Below are positions 48,350-57,406 of a stretch of DNA of 64,000 nucleotides, in pieces. A model generated the notes under the pieces. That model was not told the origin of the DNA. It saw only the letters and a program-made list of their open reading frames with translations, and searched no databases. The position numbers and the translations under genes are program-made. Numbering within the stretch: the stretch's first letter is position 1; every line of letters begins with the position of its first letter. Source of the stretch: Longispora sp040681875 (GTDB lineage: Bacteria > Actinomycetota > Actinomycetes > Mycobacteriales > Micromonosporaceae); NCBI RefSeq assembly GCF_040681875.1, contig NZ_JBFAZP010000004.1, positions 372,001 to 436,000 on the forward strand, written 5' to 3'.

Positions 48350-50713
48350 TCAGTCGAGGCGCATCCGGCGGCGGGCCGCGACGAACATGCCGGCCCCCAC
48401 CCCGAGGAACGCCAGCCCGGCGGCCAGCCCGCCGAGGATCCACGTCGCCCCCGTGCCGGCCAGCGCGTCCGACCTCCGGTGCGGCGCGCCCACGGCCGGG
48501 GTGCCGGAGGGGCCGGACGGGACGTCGTACCCCGCGTCGAGGGTGTGGTCGTTGTGTCCTGCCGCCCCGGTGGTCAGGCGCACCGACCGGCCGGGGGGCT
48601 CCGGGCCCGCCCTGGTCGCCAGCAGGGTGCCGGGGGCCGGCCTCCCCGGCAGGGCCGAGGTGTCGGCCGTGGACACGTCGAACGTCAGCTGGTACTCGGT
48701 GCCCGGACCGACCGCGAACAGGTACTCGCCCCGCGAGTTCGTCGTGGTCGACGCGAGCTTCTTCCCGGCCGCGTCGAGCAGGTTCACCGTCACCCCCGGC
48801 AGCGGCTCCTCGGACGGGTCCTGCCGGCCGTCGCGGTCCCGGTCGAACCACACCCGGCTGCCGACCTGCACCGGCGGCGGATCGCAGAGCAGTTCCAGGT
48901 CGCCGAGCCCGTTGGCCCGCCCGAACGTGCCCTTCCCCGCGCCGTCGACCGCGAAGTCCTGGCCGCCCTCGCCCGTCTTGTTGTCGAACCTGCGGGTGCC
49001 CACCGGGGCCACCATCGTCGACACCGTGCCCGTGAACCGGGGCGCGAACGCCAGCCCGCCCATCGCGCCCTCGGCGCGGGTGTCGTCGGCGAAGTCGCCC
49101 GGGTAGTACTCCTGGACGCCCGACTGCGGGGGGCCGCCGCGCACGGCGCCGACGTGGCTGGGGCAGGTCAGGCCGTCGCCGTCCCACACGTAGCCGTCGC
49201 CGGTCCGGCAGACCCGGGTGATGTCGCCCATCGCCGCGTCGAGCGACCGCCGGCCCGTGTCCACCGCGCCGACCGGACCGGACGCGTCGAGGCCGGCCTG
49301 GTCGCCGAGCCGGTCGCGGAAGCCGAGCACGATCGAACCGTCCCGGTCGAAGACCAGGTCCGACAGGATCGGCTGCGGCCGGTTGGCCTCCCGGAACCAC
49401 CCTCGTCTGGGTACGTCCGGGTCGTCGAACCTGCCGTCCGCGCTGTTGTACGGCTCGTACGTCGGCTGCCACGGCCGCCAGTACCCGTCCCGGCCGCCCC
49501 GGCGGTGCTCCAGGCCGTGCGCGACGACCGTGGTGAACGCGGTGCCGTCGAGCCGGAGCACGTACGCGCGCAGGTCCTCGCGCCGCTGGCTGCCCTCGGC
49601 GGCGCAGGTGCCGCCCACGTACATCGCGCCGTCGTGGTAGCCCAGCCCGTACGGCCGCCAGTCGGCCGGGCCGGTCGGGCAGCCCGGGTCGGGGATGGGG
49701 ACCGTCCGCTGGGGGGCGCCGGCCGTGGTGCCGGTCGCGTCGTAGAGGTAGAGGGCGCGCGCCTTCAGGCCGACGGCGTACAGGGTCCGGCCGTCGGCGG
49801 ACAGGTCCAGGTCGCCGAGCCCCTCCTTGCCGACCGCGTTGTTGACCGCGAGGCTGTCGCGGTCCAGGTCGGCGGCGTGCTCGGCGGCGCCCGCGTCGGG
49901 GACGGTCGCGAACGTGGTCACGGTCCTGGTGGCCCGGTCGATCAGGTAGATGCCGCCGGGGCCGGCCGGGCCGTAGGGGGTCATGCGTTTGGTGAGGGCG
50001 CCGACGAAGAGGCGGTCGCGGTCGCGTTGGTACGCCAGGCCGTAGGTCGCGCCGATCTGGGAGGTCACGGCCTCGACGGTGACGCCCGATGTTCCCGGAG
50101 CCGGGGCCTGGGCGGCGCCCGGGGCCGGGGCGCCGGGTTGGTCGAGGGGCCAGGACACCAGGGCCCGGCTGTCCGGGGTGGCCGCCGTCCCCTGCCGCGC
50201 GCACGGGGTGGCCAGGTCCGGGGTCGCGTGGCAGTAGTCGGCCGGGTCGTGCACCCCGGTCAGCACCGTGGCCTTCTTCCCGCCGCGCACGTCCACGAAG
50301 CTGACCAGCGCCGACAGGGTCGGGTCGGGGCCGCCGACCGGGGCGGGCCGCAAATACGACCTCGTGGCGGGCACGACGACCTCGACCCGGTACCGGCCCC
50401 CGGACAGCCCGCCGGCCGTCGGCTCCAGGACGGCCACCCCGCCCGCGTCGGTGGTCGCGTCCTGGGTGGCCCCGGCGTCGTCGGTGAGCCGGACCAGCAG
50501 GCCGGGCTCGCCGACCTCCAGCGCGGGGGTGTGGCTGCCGTCGGAGTTGACGTCGCGGACCACGGTGACGGTGACCTGGCCGTCGCCGGTGTCGGCCCGG
50601 GCGGGGGCGGTGCCGGCGAGCAGCCCGACGACGAGCGCGACGCCCGCCGCGACCCGCGCCCTGCGTCCCCGTGCCGTGTGTCCCCGCGCTCTGTGTCCCC
50701 GCGCACCCGGCAT
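48350..50713 (-). CDS. SdrD B-like surface protein with LAxTG sortase signal
   Basis: This 787-residue exported wall protein has an Arg-rich signal peptide (about 1-40, ending APARA). An N-terminal Cna/SdrD B-like domain (VTVTVVRDVNSDGSHTPALEVGEPGLLVRLTDDAG) is followed by a large beta-propeller-like region. It has repeated blade-like strands (GLAYQRDRDRLFVGAL, GDLDLSADGRTLYAVGL) and several Cys. A second SdrD B domain is VGSRVWFDRDRDGRQDPSEEPLPGVTVNLLD. The C-terminus is LAGTG, a hydrophobic helix and RRRMRLD. LAxTG is the signal for class E sortases of high-G+C actinobacteria. GAAGGGGCC precedes ATG 50713. It may display an adhesin or sensor. Confidence 0.9.
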   Translation of the reverse strand: MPGARGHRARGHTARGRRARVAAGVALVVGLLAGTAPARADTGDGQVTVTVVRDVNSDGSHTPALEVGEPGLLVRLTDDAGATQDATTDAGGVAVLEPTAGGLSGGRYRVEVVVPATRSYLRPAPVGGPDPTLSALVSFVDVRGGKKATVLTGVHDPADYCHATPDLATPCARQGTAATPDSRALVSWPLDQPGAPAPGAAQAPAPGTSGVTVEAVTSQIGATYGLAYQRDRDRLFVGALTKRMTPYGPAGPGGIYLIDRATRTVTTFATVPDAGAAEHAADLDRDSLAVNNAVGKEGLGDLDLSADGRTLYAVGLKARALYLYDATGTTAGAPQRTVPIPDPGCPTGPADWRPYGLGYHDGAMYVGGTCAAEGSQRREDLRAYVLRLDGTAFTTVVAHGLEHRRGGRDGYWRPWQPTYEPYNSADGRFDDPDVPRRGWFREANRPQPILSDLVFDRDGSIVLGFRDRLGDQAGLDASGPVGAVDTGRRSLDAAMGDITRVCRTGDGYVWDGDGLTCPSHVGAVRGGPPQSGVQEYYPGDFADDTRAEGAMGGLAFAPRFTGTVSTMVAPVGTRRFDNKTGEGGQDFAVDGAGKGTFGRANGLGDLELLCDPPPVQVGSRVWFDRDRDGRQDPSEEPLPGVTVNLLDAAGKKLASTTTNSRGEYLFAVGPGTEYQLTFDVSTADTSALPGRPAPGTLLATRAGPEPPGRSVRLTTGAAGHNDHTLDAGYDVPSGPSGTPAVGAPHRRSDALAGTGATWILGGLAAGLAFLGVGAGMFVAARRRMRLD

Positions 50714-50917
50714 CTGCGGCCCCTTCCCGGAGCAGGAACAAAACAGACCTAAGTTACATTCCAGACCCTCATCGGGTACGGGACACGCTCACACCCGGTC
50801 CACGGAGGGCACCAGGTCCGCACAGCCCGGGAGCGGGCCGGATCGCGTGAGGGCCCGGAAAATGTCGGGGGTGGTGGTTAGGGTCGGCGGGAGTCGGTCG
50901 AACGAGGGGGTCGGGCA

Positions 50918-51304
50918 GTGGTCCAGATCGCGCGCAGCACATTCGTGGCGGGTTCGCAGGACGCGGGGACCGTCCCTTGGGAGGGCGGCCAGATGAGCCG
51001 CACGCACTGGGACAAGACGTTCACCGGCGACCTGGCCGGCACCAGCGCGGTCGAGGCGGTCATGCTCGGCCTGGACGACGGCGGCCCCTCGATCTACGTC
51101 GGGATCGAGCGGATCGACGGCACGCTGCACGGCCGGGCCGGCAGCTTCGTGCTGCTGCACACCGCGACGCACCACGACAGCGGCGGGCTCGCCCAGTGGG
51201 TGGTCGCGCCGGGTTCGGGCACGGGCGAGCTGACCGGCCTCTCCGGCACGGCGCAGATCCTGCCGGGCCACGAGTTCACCCTGACCTACGAGCTGGAGCC
51301 CTGA
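50918..51304 (+). CDS. DUF3224 family protein
   Basis: This 128-residue cytoplasmic protein has the small lipocalin/allene-oxide-cyclase-like beta-barrel of DUF3224: MSRTHWDKTFTGDLAGTSAVEAVML, YVGIERIDGTLHGRAGSFVLLH, GELTGLSGTAQI and FTLTYEL. Many actinomycete genomes encode one. The biochemical role is unknown; ligand binding or isomerisation is possible. Start is GTG 50918, with GGGGGTCGGG as a weak Shine-Dalgarno. It converges with the TetR gene. Confidence 0.82.
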   Translation: MVQIARSTFVAGSQDAGTVPWEGGQMSRTHWDKTFTGDLAGTSAVEAVMLGLDDGGPSIYVGIERIDGTLHGRAGSFVLLHTATHHDSGGLAQWVVAPGSGTGELTGLSGTAQILPGHEFTLTYELEP

Positions 51305-51359
51305 CCCCGGTCCCGTTGCCACGCCGTTCCCAGGTCAGCCCTGCCGCCCTGGCCACAGG

Positions 51360-52037
51360 TCAGCCCCCGGCGGAGGGCGCCCGTGCGGCCAGCCCTTCAA
51401 GGACCAGGTCGAGTTTGCGCCGCCACCAGTCGTGCGCCGACCCGTCGATGATCGCCGTCATGATCCGGGCGAACGGCGCGCTGGCCCGGTCCGTGCGGTC
51501 CACGCCCCAGGCCTCCCGCATCGTGTCCCGGACGGACGTCGGCCCGTCCGGGGTGTGCCGGACCTGGGTGAGCCGGTCCCAGCCCCGGTACGAGTCGGCC
51601 GCCAGGTCGGCGACCGTGTCCATCGCGAGCACCGCGTCCTCGCCGGTGAAGCCGAGCCGGACCAGTTCGGTGACGACGGCGAAGAACACCTCGGTCACGG
51701 CCGGCGGGCTGACCGCGAGGACCCGGACCTCCTCGGCGAGCCCCGGGTTCGTCTCGAACAGCCGCCAGATCGCCTCGGCGACGTCGGTGAGGTAGCCGCG
51801 CCAGTCCTCGCCGGCCACCGGCCACTCCACCCGGGCCACGGCGAGGTCGATCGCGGCGAGGACCAGGTCCTCCCGGCCCCGGATGTGCCGGTACAGGGAC
51901 GAGTGGTTCACGCCGAGCCGGTCCGCGACGGCGGTGAGGGTGAGGTCGCGGAAGCCGAGTTCCAGGGCGGCGACGGCGGCGTCCTCGCGGCTGATCCGGG
52001 GTCGGGGGCCGGGTCGGCGTCCAGAGGGCGAGGTCAT
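51360..52037 (-). CDS. TetR family transcriptional regulator
   Basis: This 225-residue protein has an N-terminal HTH (ISREDAAVAALELGFRDLTLTAVADRLGVNHSSLYRHIRGREDLVLAAIDLAV) and a ligand-binding helical domain (VTEVFFAVVTELVRLGF). Start ATG 52037 is preferred; a longer frame to 52070 exists without a better ribosome site. It lies 55 bp downstream of the ABC exporter pair on the same strand, so it may belong to that transcript or control unrelated genes. Confidence 0.85.
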   Translation of the reverse strand: MTSPSGRRPGPRPRISREDAAVAALELGFRDLTLTAVADRLGVNHSSLYRHIRGREDLVLAAIDLAVARVEWPVAGEDWRGYLTDVAEAIWRLFETNPGLAEEVRVLAVSPPAVTEVFFAVVTELVRLGFTGEDAVLAMDTVADLAADSYRGWDRLTQVRHTPDGPTSVRDTMREAWGVDRTDRASAPFARIMTAIIDGSAHDWWRRKLDLVLEGLAARAPSAGG

Positions 52038-52092
52038 GCCGCCATTGTGCCGACCGGCCTCCCGCCCCACCCGTCGCGGGCCCGCTCCCCGG

Positions 52093-53829
52093 TCAGCGCT
52101 CCCCGGCCCCCGCCAACCTCCACCCCCCGGCCCGGTTCCGCTCCGCCCAGAACCGGGCGTAGTCCCCGCCGGCCGCCAGCAGCTCCGGATGCGTGCCCAC
52201 CTCGGCGATCCGCCCGTCCCGGAGGAACACGATCTGGTCGGCGGCCGCGATCGTGGCCAGCCGGTGCGCGATCACCAGCAGGGTGCGCCGCCCGGCGAGG
52301 GACCGCAGCGCGGCGCTCACCGCCGCGTCGTTGCGCGCGTCGAGGGCGGCGGTGGCCTCGTCGAGGAGGACGATCGGCGCGTCCTTGAGCAGGGCGCGGG
52401 CGATGGAGACCCGTTGGCGTTCGCCGCCGGACAGCCGGGTGCCGCCCTCGCCGACCCGGGTGTCCCAGCCGTCGGGGAGGCGGGCGGCGATCTCGTCGAC
52501 CCGGGCGAGCCGGGCCGCGTCGGCCACCTCCGCGTCGGTGGCGGCGGGCCGGCCGACCCGGATGTTGCCGAGGATGGTGTCGTCGAAGAGGTACACGTCC
52601 TGGAACACCATCGACAGCTGCCCCATCAGGGCCTCGGTGGAAAGGTCGCGGACGTCGTGCCCGCCGACGAGTACGGAGCCGGCGTCGACGTCGAAGAACC
52701 GGGCGATCAGCCGGGTGACGGTCGTCTTGCCCGAGCCGGAGGCCCCGACGAGGGCGGTCATGGTGCCGGCGGGCACGGTGAGGCTGACGTCGCGGAGCAC
52801 GGGGCGGTCGTCGTAGCCGAACGCGACACCGCGCAGTTCCACGGTGGGCGCGCCGGGGACGGCCGACTCCGCGGGTTCGGGCATGGTCGGGGTGGCGAAC
52901 ACGTCGGCGAACCGGCGGAGGCTGTTGGCGCCGATCCGCAGTGCCCCGCCGAGGTCGGCGGCGAGCACCAGGGGTTCGGTGAACCGGGTGGCCAGGACCA
53001 GCACGGCGACGAGGTCGGCGGCGCCGATCGTGCCGCTCAGGGCCAGGCGCACGCCGAGGACGAGCACGGCGGTGTACGTGGCCTGCACCGCCAGCGCGTT
53101 CATGGCCTGGCCGGACACGGTGCCCGTGATGAGCCGCCGGCCGGCCCGGTGCTGGGCGCGCAGGGCGTCGTCGAGCTGGGCGTACCCGCCGGAGGTGCGG
53201 CCGAACGCGCGCAGCACGGCCTGGGCGCGCGCGTACTCCACGACCCGGCCCCCGGCGGTGACCCCGGCGTCGTCCACGGCCCGGTCGGCGCGCCCGGTGA
53301 GGCCGGCGGCGATCCGGTAGGTGCCGGCGAGCAGCGCCCCGCCGACGGCGAGCGCGAGGCCGAGCCGCCAGTCGGTGGCCAGCGTGACGAGCACGACGAC
53401 GGCGGGGGTGACGTACGCGGTGACGAGGGGCTGGAGCAGGTGCGCCGGTACCCCCATGACCTGGGTGACGCCCTGGGTGACCATCCGGCCGAGCCGGCCG
53501 GTGCGGTCGGTGGAGAACCAGCCGAGCGGCAGGCCGGCGAGGGTGTCGCCGAGCCGGTGGTACAGGGCGCGGGACAGGTCGAGGCCGACCCCGAACCCGA
53601 GCACGGCCTGGGTGTACTGGAGGACGGCGCAGACCACGGCGGCCCAGCCGAGGGCGAGGATCCACGGCCAGGCCCGGGAGGGTTCCCCGGCGAACAGGGC
53701 GCGCAGGATGGGCACGAGCAGCGCGTACGCGGCGCCCTGGGCGAGCGCGAAGGCGAACAGGGCGGCGAGGTACCGGCGGACGGCGCCGGCCCGCCGGGCG
53801 TCGCTGACGGCGGACAGTAGCCGGATCAT
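52093..53829 (-). CDS. ABC half-transporter 2 (TMD-NBD), iron-box operon
   Basis: This 578-residue fused transporter has a six-helix exporter-type membrane domain (about 1-310). The ATPase has Walker A GASGSGKTT, Q-loop VFQDVYLF, signature LSGGERQR, Walker B VLLDEATAALD and H-loop AHRLATI. ATG 53829 overlaps the preceding half-transporter stop by 4 nt, so both subunits are made together as a heterodimer. The iron box upstream of the first subunit suggests siderophore import (IrtAB-like) or siderophore export. Confidence 0.93.
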   Translation of the reverse strand: MIRLLSAVSDARRAGAVRRYLAALFAFALAQGAAYALLVPILRALFAGEPSRAWPWILALGWAAVVCAVLQYTQAVLGFGVGLDLSRALYHRLGDTLAGLPLGWFSTDRTGRLGRMVTQGVTQVMGVPAHLLQPLVTAYVTPAVVVLVTLATDWRLGLALAVGGALLAGTYRIAAGLTGRADRAVDDAGVTAGGRVVEYARAQAVLRAFGRTSGGYAQLDDALRAQHRAGRRLITGTVSGQAMNALAVQATYTAVLVLGVRLALSGTIGAADLVAVLVLATRFTEPLVLAADLGGALRIGANSLRRFADVFATPTMPEPAESAVPGAPTVELRGVAFGYDDRPVLRDVSLTVPAGTMTALVGASGSGKTTVTRLIARFFDVDAGSVLVGGHDVRDLSTEALMGQLSMVFQDVYLFDDTILGNIRVGRPAATDAEVADAARLARVDEIAARLPDGWDTRVGEGGTRLSGGERQRVSIARALLKDAPIVLLDEATAALDARNDAAVSAALRSLAGRRTLLVIAHRLATIAAADQIVFLRDGRIAEVGTHPELLAAGGDYARFWAERNRAGGWRLAGAGER

Positions 53830-55526
53830 CGGTCCTCCAGGGAGTCCCACAGCCTGCGGTACAGCCCGTCGGCGGCGAGCAGGTCGGGGTGCCGGCCACA
53901 CTGGACGATCCGCCCGTCGTCGAGGACGGCGATCTGGTCGGCCCCGGTGACGGTGTGCAGCCGGTGGGCGATGACGAGGACGGTGCGGCCGGCGACGAGG
54001 GTGCTCAGCGCGTCCTGGACGGCGGCCTCGCACTCGGGGTCGGCGTACGCGGTGGCCTCGTCGAGCACGAGCACCGGGGTGTCGGCGAGCAGGGCGCGGG
54101 CGATGCTGACCCGTTGCGCCTCGCCGCCGGAGAGGACGGGGTCGACCGTGTCGTACCCGTCGGGAAGTTCCGTGATCCGGTCGTGGATCTGGGCGGCCTT
54201 CGCGGCGGCGCGCACCTCGTCGTCGGCGGCGTCGGGCCGGCCGAGCCGGATGTTGTCCCGGACGCTCGTCCGGAGCAGTTGGACGTCCTGGAACACGAGC
54301 CCGACGTGCCGGTACAGCTCGGCGGGGTCCATGTCGCGGACGTCCACCCCGCCGAGGGTGACGGTGCCGGAGTCGGGGTCGAAGAACCGGGGCAGCAGCC
54401 GGGCGAGGGTGGACTTGCCCGAGCCGGACGGGCCGACGAGCGCGGTGACGGTGCCGGGCCGCAGGGTGAGGCTGACGTCGTGCAGGACGGGCGCGTCGGC
54501 GGCGTACCCGAAGGTGACGTTCCGGAACGTGATCTCGTGGCCGTCGGGCACCCGCGGTGTCGCGGGCACGGGCAGCGGCGGCGTGTCCAGGGTGGTCCGG
54601 ACCCGGGTCGCGGCGGCCCTGGCCTCCCGGAGCGCGGCGGCCCCGAAGCCGAGGGTGAGCAGCGGCTGGCCGAACCCGAGCCCCAGCAGCACGAACGGCA
54701 GCAGGTTCGCGGGCGTCAGGGTGCCGGACCCGATCATGGCGGTGCCGGCGGCGAGCACGACGGTGAGGACGGTGACCGGCATCAGGGTGGTCTGCGCGGC
54801 GCCCTCCCACCGGGTCATCGGCCCGACCCAGGACCGGAACCGGTCGGCGAAGTCGTCGGCGGCCGCCGCGAACCGCGAGGAGGCCCGCCGGGTCCCGCCG
54901 AACGTCTTGACGACCGCGATGCCCGAGACGAACTCGACGGCGGCGGTGTTGATCCGGCCGATCGCGGCGTTCATCTCGGCCATCTTCTTCTGGTAGCCGC
55001 CGACCAGCACCGCGTACACGGTGAGGTAGACGGGCAGGGTGGCGGTCGTGACCAGGGCCATCCGCCAGTCCACCCAGAACAGGTAGCCGAGGGCGAGCAC
55101 GGGGGTGACGGCGGCGGCCACGATGTCGAGGGCGGCGTGCGCGACCAGGCTGTGCATGCTGTGCACGTCGTCCTGGACGGCCTTCTTCACCTCCCCGGAG
55201 GTGTGCGCGGTGAACCAGCCGAGCGGCACGGTCCCGAGCCGCCGGGCGATGCCGGACCGCAGGTGGTACTGGAGGTCGGCGTCCGCGAGGTGGCTGACCG
55301 TGAGCGCGAGGCCCGTCGTGGCGGCCCGCACGGCGAGCGCGACGGCGGCCACCAGGACCCAGGTCCACAGGCCGGTGCGCCCGCCGGCCAGGAGTCGGCG
55401 GGCGAGCTCGACGACGGCCAGGTAGGGCACGAGTCCGGCGGCGGAGGACACCGCCTGGAGGAGACCGGCGACCCACAGCCGGACCCGGACGGGGCGCCAT
55501 ACGTCGAAGGTGGGAAGGGTGGACAT
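53826..55526 (-). CDS. ABC half-transporter 1 (TMD-NBD), iron-box operon
   Basis: This 566-residue half-transporter is the partner of the next gene. It has an exporter-type membrane domain (RVRLWVAGLLQAVSSAAGLVPYLAVV; coupling loop region HTSGEVKKAVQDDVHSMHSL). The ATPase has Walker A GPSGSGKST, signature LSGGEAQR, Walker B LVLDEATAYAD and H-loop AHRLHTV. AYAD replaces the usual ALD after Walker B, and the HSGE-like coupling segment is typical of IrtA/siderophore-uptake pairs, so I favour siderophore import. GAGGTG precedes ATG 55526; an in-frame GTG 55532 is also possible. An iron-box palindrome lies just upstream. Confidence 0.93.
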   Translation of the reverse strand: MSTLPTFDVWRPVRVRLWVAGLLQAVSSAAGLVPYLAVVELARRLLAGGRTGLWTWVLVAAVALAVRAATTGLALTVSHLADADLQYHLRSGIARRLGTVPLGWFTAHTSGEVKKAVQDDVHSMHSLVAHAALDIVAAAVTPVLALGYLFWVDWRMALVTTATLPVYLTVYAVLVGGYQKKMAEMNAAIGRINTAAVEFVSGIAVVKTFGGTRRASSRFAAAADDFADRFRSWVGPMTRWEGAAQTTLMPVTVLTVVLAAGTAMIGSGTLTPANLLPFVLLGLGFGQPLLTLGFGAAALREARAAATRVRTTLDTPPLPVPATPRVPDGHEITFRNVTFGYAADAPVLHDVSLTLRPGTVTALVGPSGSGKSTLARLLPRFFDPDSGTVTLGGVDVRDMDPAELYRHVGLVFQDVQLLRTSVRDNIRLGRPDAADDEVRAAAKAAQIHDRITELPDGYDTVDPVLSGGEAQRVSIARALLADTPVLVLDEATAYADPECEAAVQDALSTLVAGRTVLVIAHRLHTVTGADQIAVLDDGRIVQCGRHPDLLAADGLYRRLWDSLEDR

Positions 55527-55538
55527 CAGCACCTCAAC

Positions 55539-55557
55539 TTAGGGGAGCCTTACCTAT
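55539..55557. promoter_or_regulatory. Iron box (IdeR/DmdR/DtxR-type operator)
   Basis: TTAGGGGAGCCTTACCTAT matches most positions of the actinobacterial iron box TTAGGTTAGGCTAACCTAA, including both TTAGG and ACCTA arms. It overlaps the likely -10 of the ABC pair (minus-strand TTGCAA 55571-55576, then TAAGGC after 18 bp). Iron-loaded repressor would block transcription. Confidence 0.8.
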
Positions 55558-55663
55558 TGGAGACATGCTGTTGCAATTAAGCCGGGGTGTCAAGAGCCCA
55601 TCCACCACGAGGGGTACGCGTCGGCGCGTCGCCTGCCTCCGACCAGGGCGGGCACACGGAAGA

Positions 55664-55702
55664 GCCCCGGACCGCCGCCCTGGTCGGGGCGGGGTCCGGG
55701 GC
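55664..55702 (-). terminator. Long hairpin terminator after the Ser/Thr kinase gene
   Basis: GCCCCGGACC (55664-55673) pairs with GGTCCGGGGC (55693-55702), and the inner CCGCCC (55675-55680) pairs with GGGCGG (55687-55692). The roughly 16-bp stem has one bulge and ends 24 nt past the kinase stop. Confidence 0.82.
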
Positions 55703-55725
55703 CGTGGGCGCTCCGGGTCGGCGGG

Positions 55726-57318
55726 TCAGCCGATGATGATCGTGCAGTCCTTGGTGAACGGTCCGGCGCTCGCCCCGGTGCTGGTGGACACCAGGAGCCG
55801 CACGTTCGTCTGGGCGTTCGGCCACTTGAAGTTCAGGCCCGGCACGCTGAGGGTGTAACTCGTTTTGCCGCTGTGGCTCGTGGTCGTGCTGCCGGTGGTG
55901 CTCCACTGCCGACCGTTGAGGACCTGCACCGTGTAGGTGACCGTGATCGGCCGTGCGTCCGAGGCGGTCATCGTGCCCCGGATCGTCACGCTCGCCTTCG
56001 CGCAGTCCCAGGCGACGGCAGAAATGCTGGGGGTGCTCGTCTGCGGCGGCAGCGTGGTCGGCGGCGCGGTCTTCGTCGGCGGCTTCGTCGTCGGCGGCTT
56101 GTTCGGGTTCCCGGTCAGGGTCGGCGGGTTCGGCCCGACCGTCGGGGGCACCGTCACCCCGGGGGTCGCCCCGGGCGTGGCCGACGGCGACGGGGTGGCC
56201 GACGCGCTCGGGTCGGGGCTCGGGCTCGGGTCGCCCGGCGCGCTCGGCGACGCGCTCACGACGGTCTCGCCGGAGCCGAGCGGCAGGGTGGTGGTCTCCC
56301 CCGCCGACAGCGCGTACCCGGTCGCCCCGCCGCCGACCACGATCAGCAGCACGATGGCCCCGGCCGCGAACCAGGCCCGCTTGGGCCCGCCGACGATCGT
56401 CTTGCCGAGCACCGTGGTGCCGACCGCGCTGCTGTTGGCCTCGGGGCCGGCGAGCGGGAAGAGCAGGGCGAGCAGGGCGGCGCGCTCGGCGAGCTTGTTG
56501 CGCCCCTTCTCCTCCCAGCCGGGCCCGTACCCGGCGGTGGCGATCTGGTCGAGTTCGGCCACGAACGCGGCGGCGTCGGCCGGGCGCTCCAGCGGGTCCT
56601 TGGCCATGCCCCGGCGGATCAGTTCGCGGACGGGCTCGGGGGCCTCGTCGGCGGGGATCGGGGCCTGTTCGTGCTGGAGCTGCATGGCGGCCTGGATGTC
56701 GGCCACGTACGGCTTGCGGCCCACCACGCACTCGAAGAACGTCGCGGTCGCCGCGTAGATGTCGGTCCGCGGGCTGGCCGGCTTGCCCTTCCACTGCTCG
56801 GGGGCCATGTAGGACGGGGTGCCGGCAGCCTGGCCGGTGGTGCCGGTCCGCGCGGAGATGCCGAAGTCGGCGAGCTTGCTGTTGCCCTCGGCGTCGATCA
56901 GGACGTTCTCGGGCTTGTAGTCGCGGTGCACCACCCCGGCGGCGTGCGCGGCGGCGAGCCCGAGGAGCGATCCCTTCAGGACGTACAGCGCCGCCTCGGG
57001 GCCGGTCGCGCCGTGCTCCTTGAGCAGGGCGCGCAGGGCGATGCCGTCGACGAGTTCCATCACGATCGCGGCGGAGTGGTCGGTCTCGACGTACTCGAAC
57101 AGTCGCACCACGTTGGGGGCCCGCAGTTCGGCGAGCAGCCGCGCCTCGCCCCGGAACCCGAGCAGGAAGTCCCGCTGGGAACACAGCTCGGGGGCCAGGT
57201 ACTTGATGGCCACCCGCACCCCGGACACGTCGTGGGTGGCGAGCACGACCCGGCCCGCCCCGCCCCGGCCCAGTTCACGCACCTCGGTGTACCCCTGCAC
57301 CGTCCAGGTCTCGGTCAT
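55726..57318 (-). CDS. Membrane Ser/Thr protein kinase (PknB-type) with extracellular domain
   Basis: This 530-residue kinase phosphorylates Ser/Thr on cytoplasmic partners. The kinase domain (about 1-260) has GRGGAGRV, VAIKYLAP (catalytic Lys), HRDYKPENVLI, DFGISARTG, GTPSYMAPEQW and RPADAAAF. After a linker, one membrane helix (AWFAAGAIVLLIVVGGGATG, about 335-355) leads to a Ser/Pro/Thr-rich stalk. An extracellular beta-sandwich of about 100 residues with two Cys (AWDCAKASV, TKDCTIIIG) resembles in layout the domain at the end of the 29788-31788 pseudokinase. Start ATG 57318 is favoured; in-frame GTG 57336 is possible. It probably senses a surface signal and could phosphorylate Thr motifs in other proteins. 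Confidence 0.9.
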   Translation of the reverse strand: MTETWTVQGYTEVRELGRGGAGRVVLATHDVSGVRVAIKYLAPELCSQRDFLLGFRGEARLLAELRAPNVVRLFEYVETDHSAAIVMELVDGIALRALLKEHGATGPEAALYVLKGSLLGLAAAHAAGVVHRDYKPENVLIDAEGNSKLADFGISARTGTTGQAAGTPSYMAPEQWKGKPASPRTDIYAATATFFECVVGRKPYVADIQAAMQLQHEQAPIPADEAPEPVRELIRRGMAKDPLERPADAAAFVAELDQIATAGYGPGWEEKGRNKLAERAALLALLFPLAGPEANSSAVGTTVLGKTIVGGPKRAWFAAGAIVLLIVVGGGATGYALSAGETTTLPLGSGETVVSASPSAPGDPSPSPDPSASATPSPSATPGATPGVTVPPTVGPNPPTLTGNPNKPPTTKPPTKTAPPTTLPPQTSTPSISAVAWDCAKASVTIRGTMTASDARPITVTYTVQVLNGRQWSTTGSTTTSHSGKTSYTLSVPGLNFKWPNAQTNVRLLVSTSTGASAGPFTKDCTIIIG

Positions 57319-57406
57319 GGCTCGTACTCCGTCCACGGCGGTCGATGGGCAACGGTGGTCGATGGCGTCGGCGGGATTCTTCCTCGAAACCCGGCGGCGC
57401 GCAATT

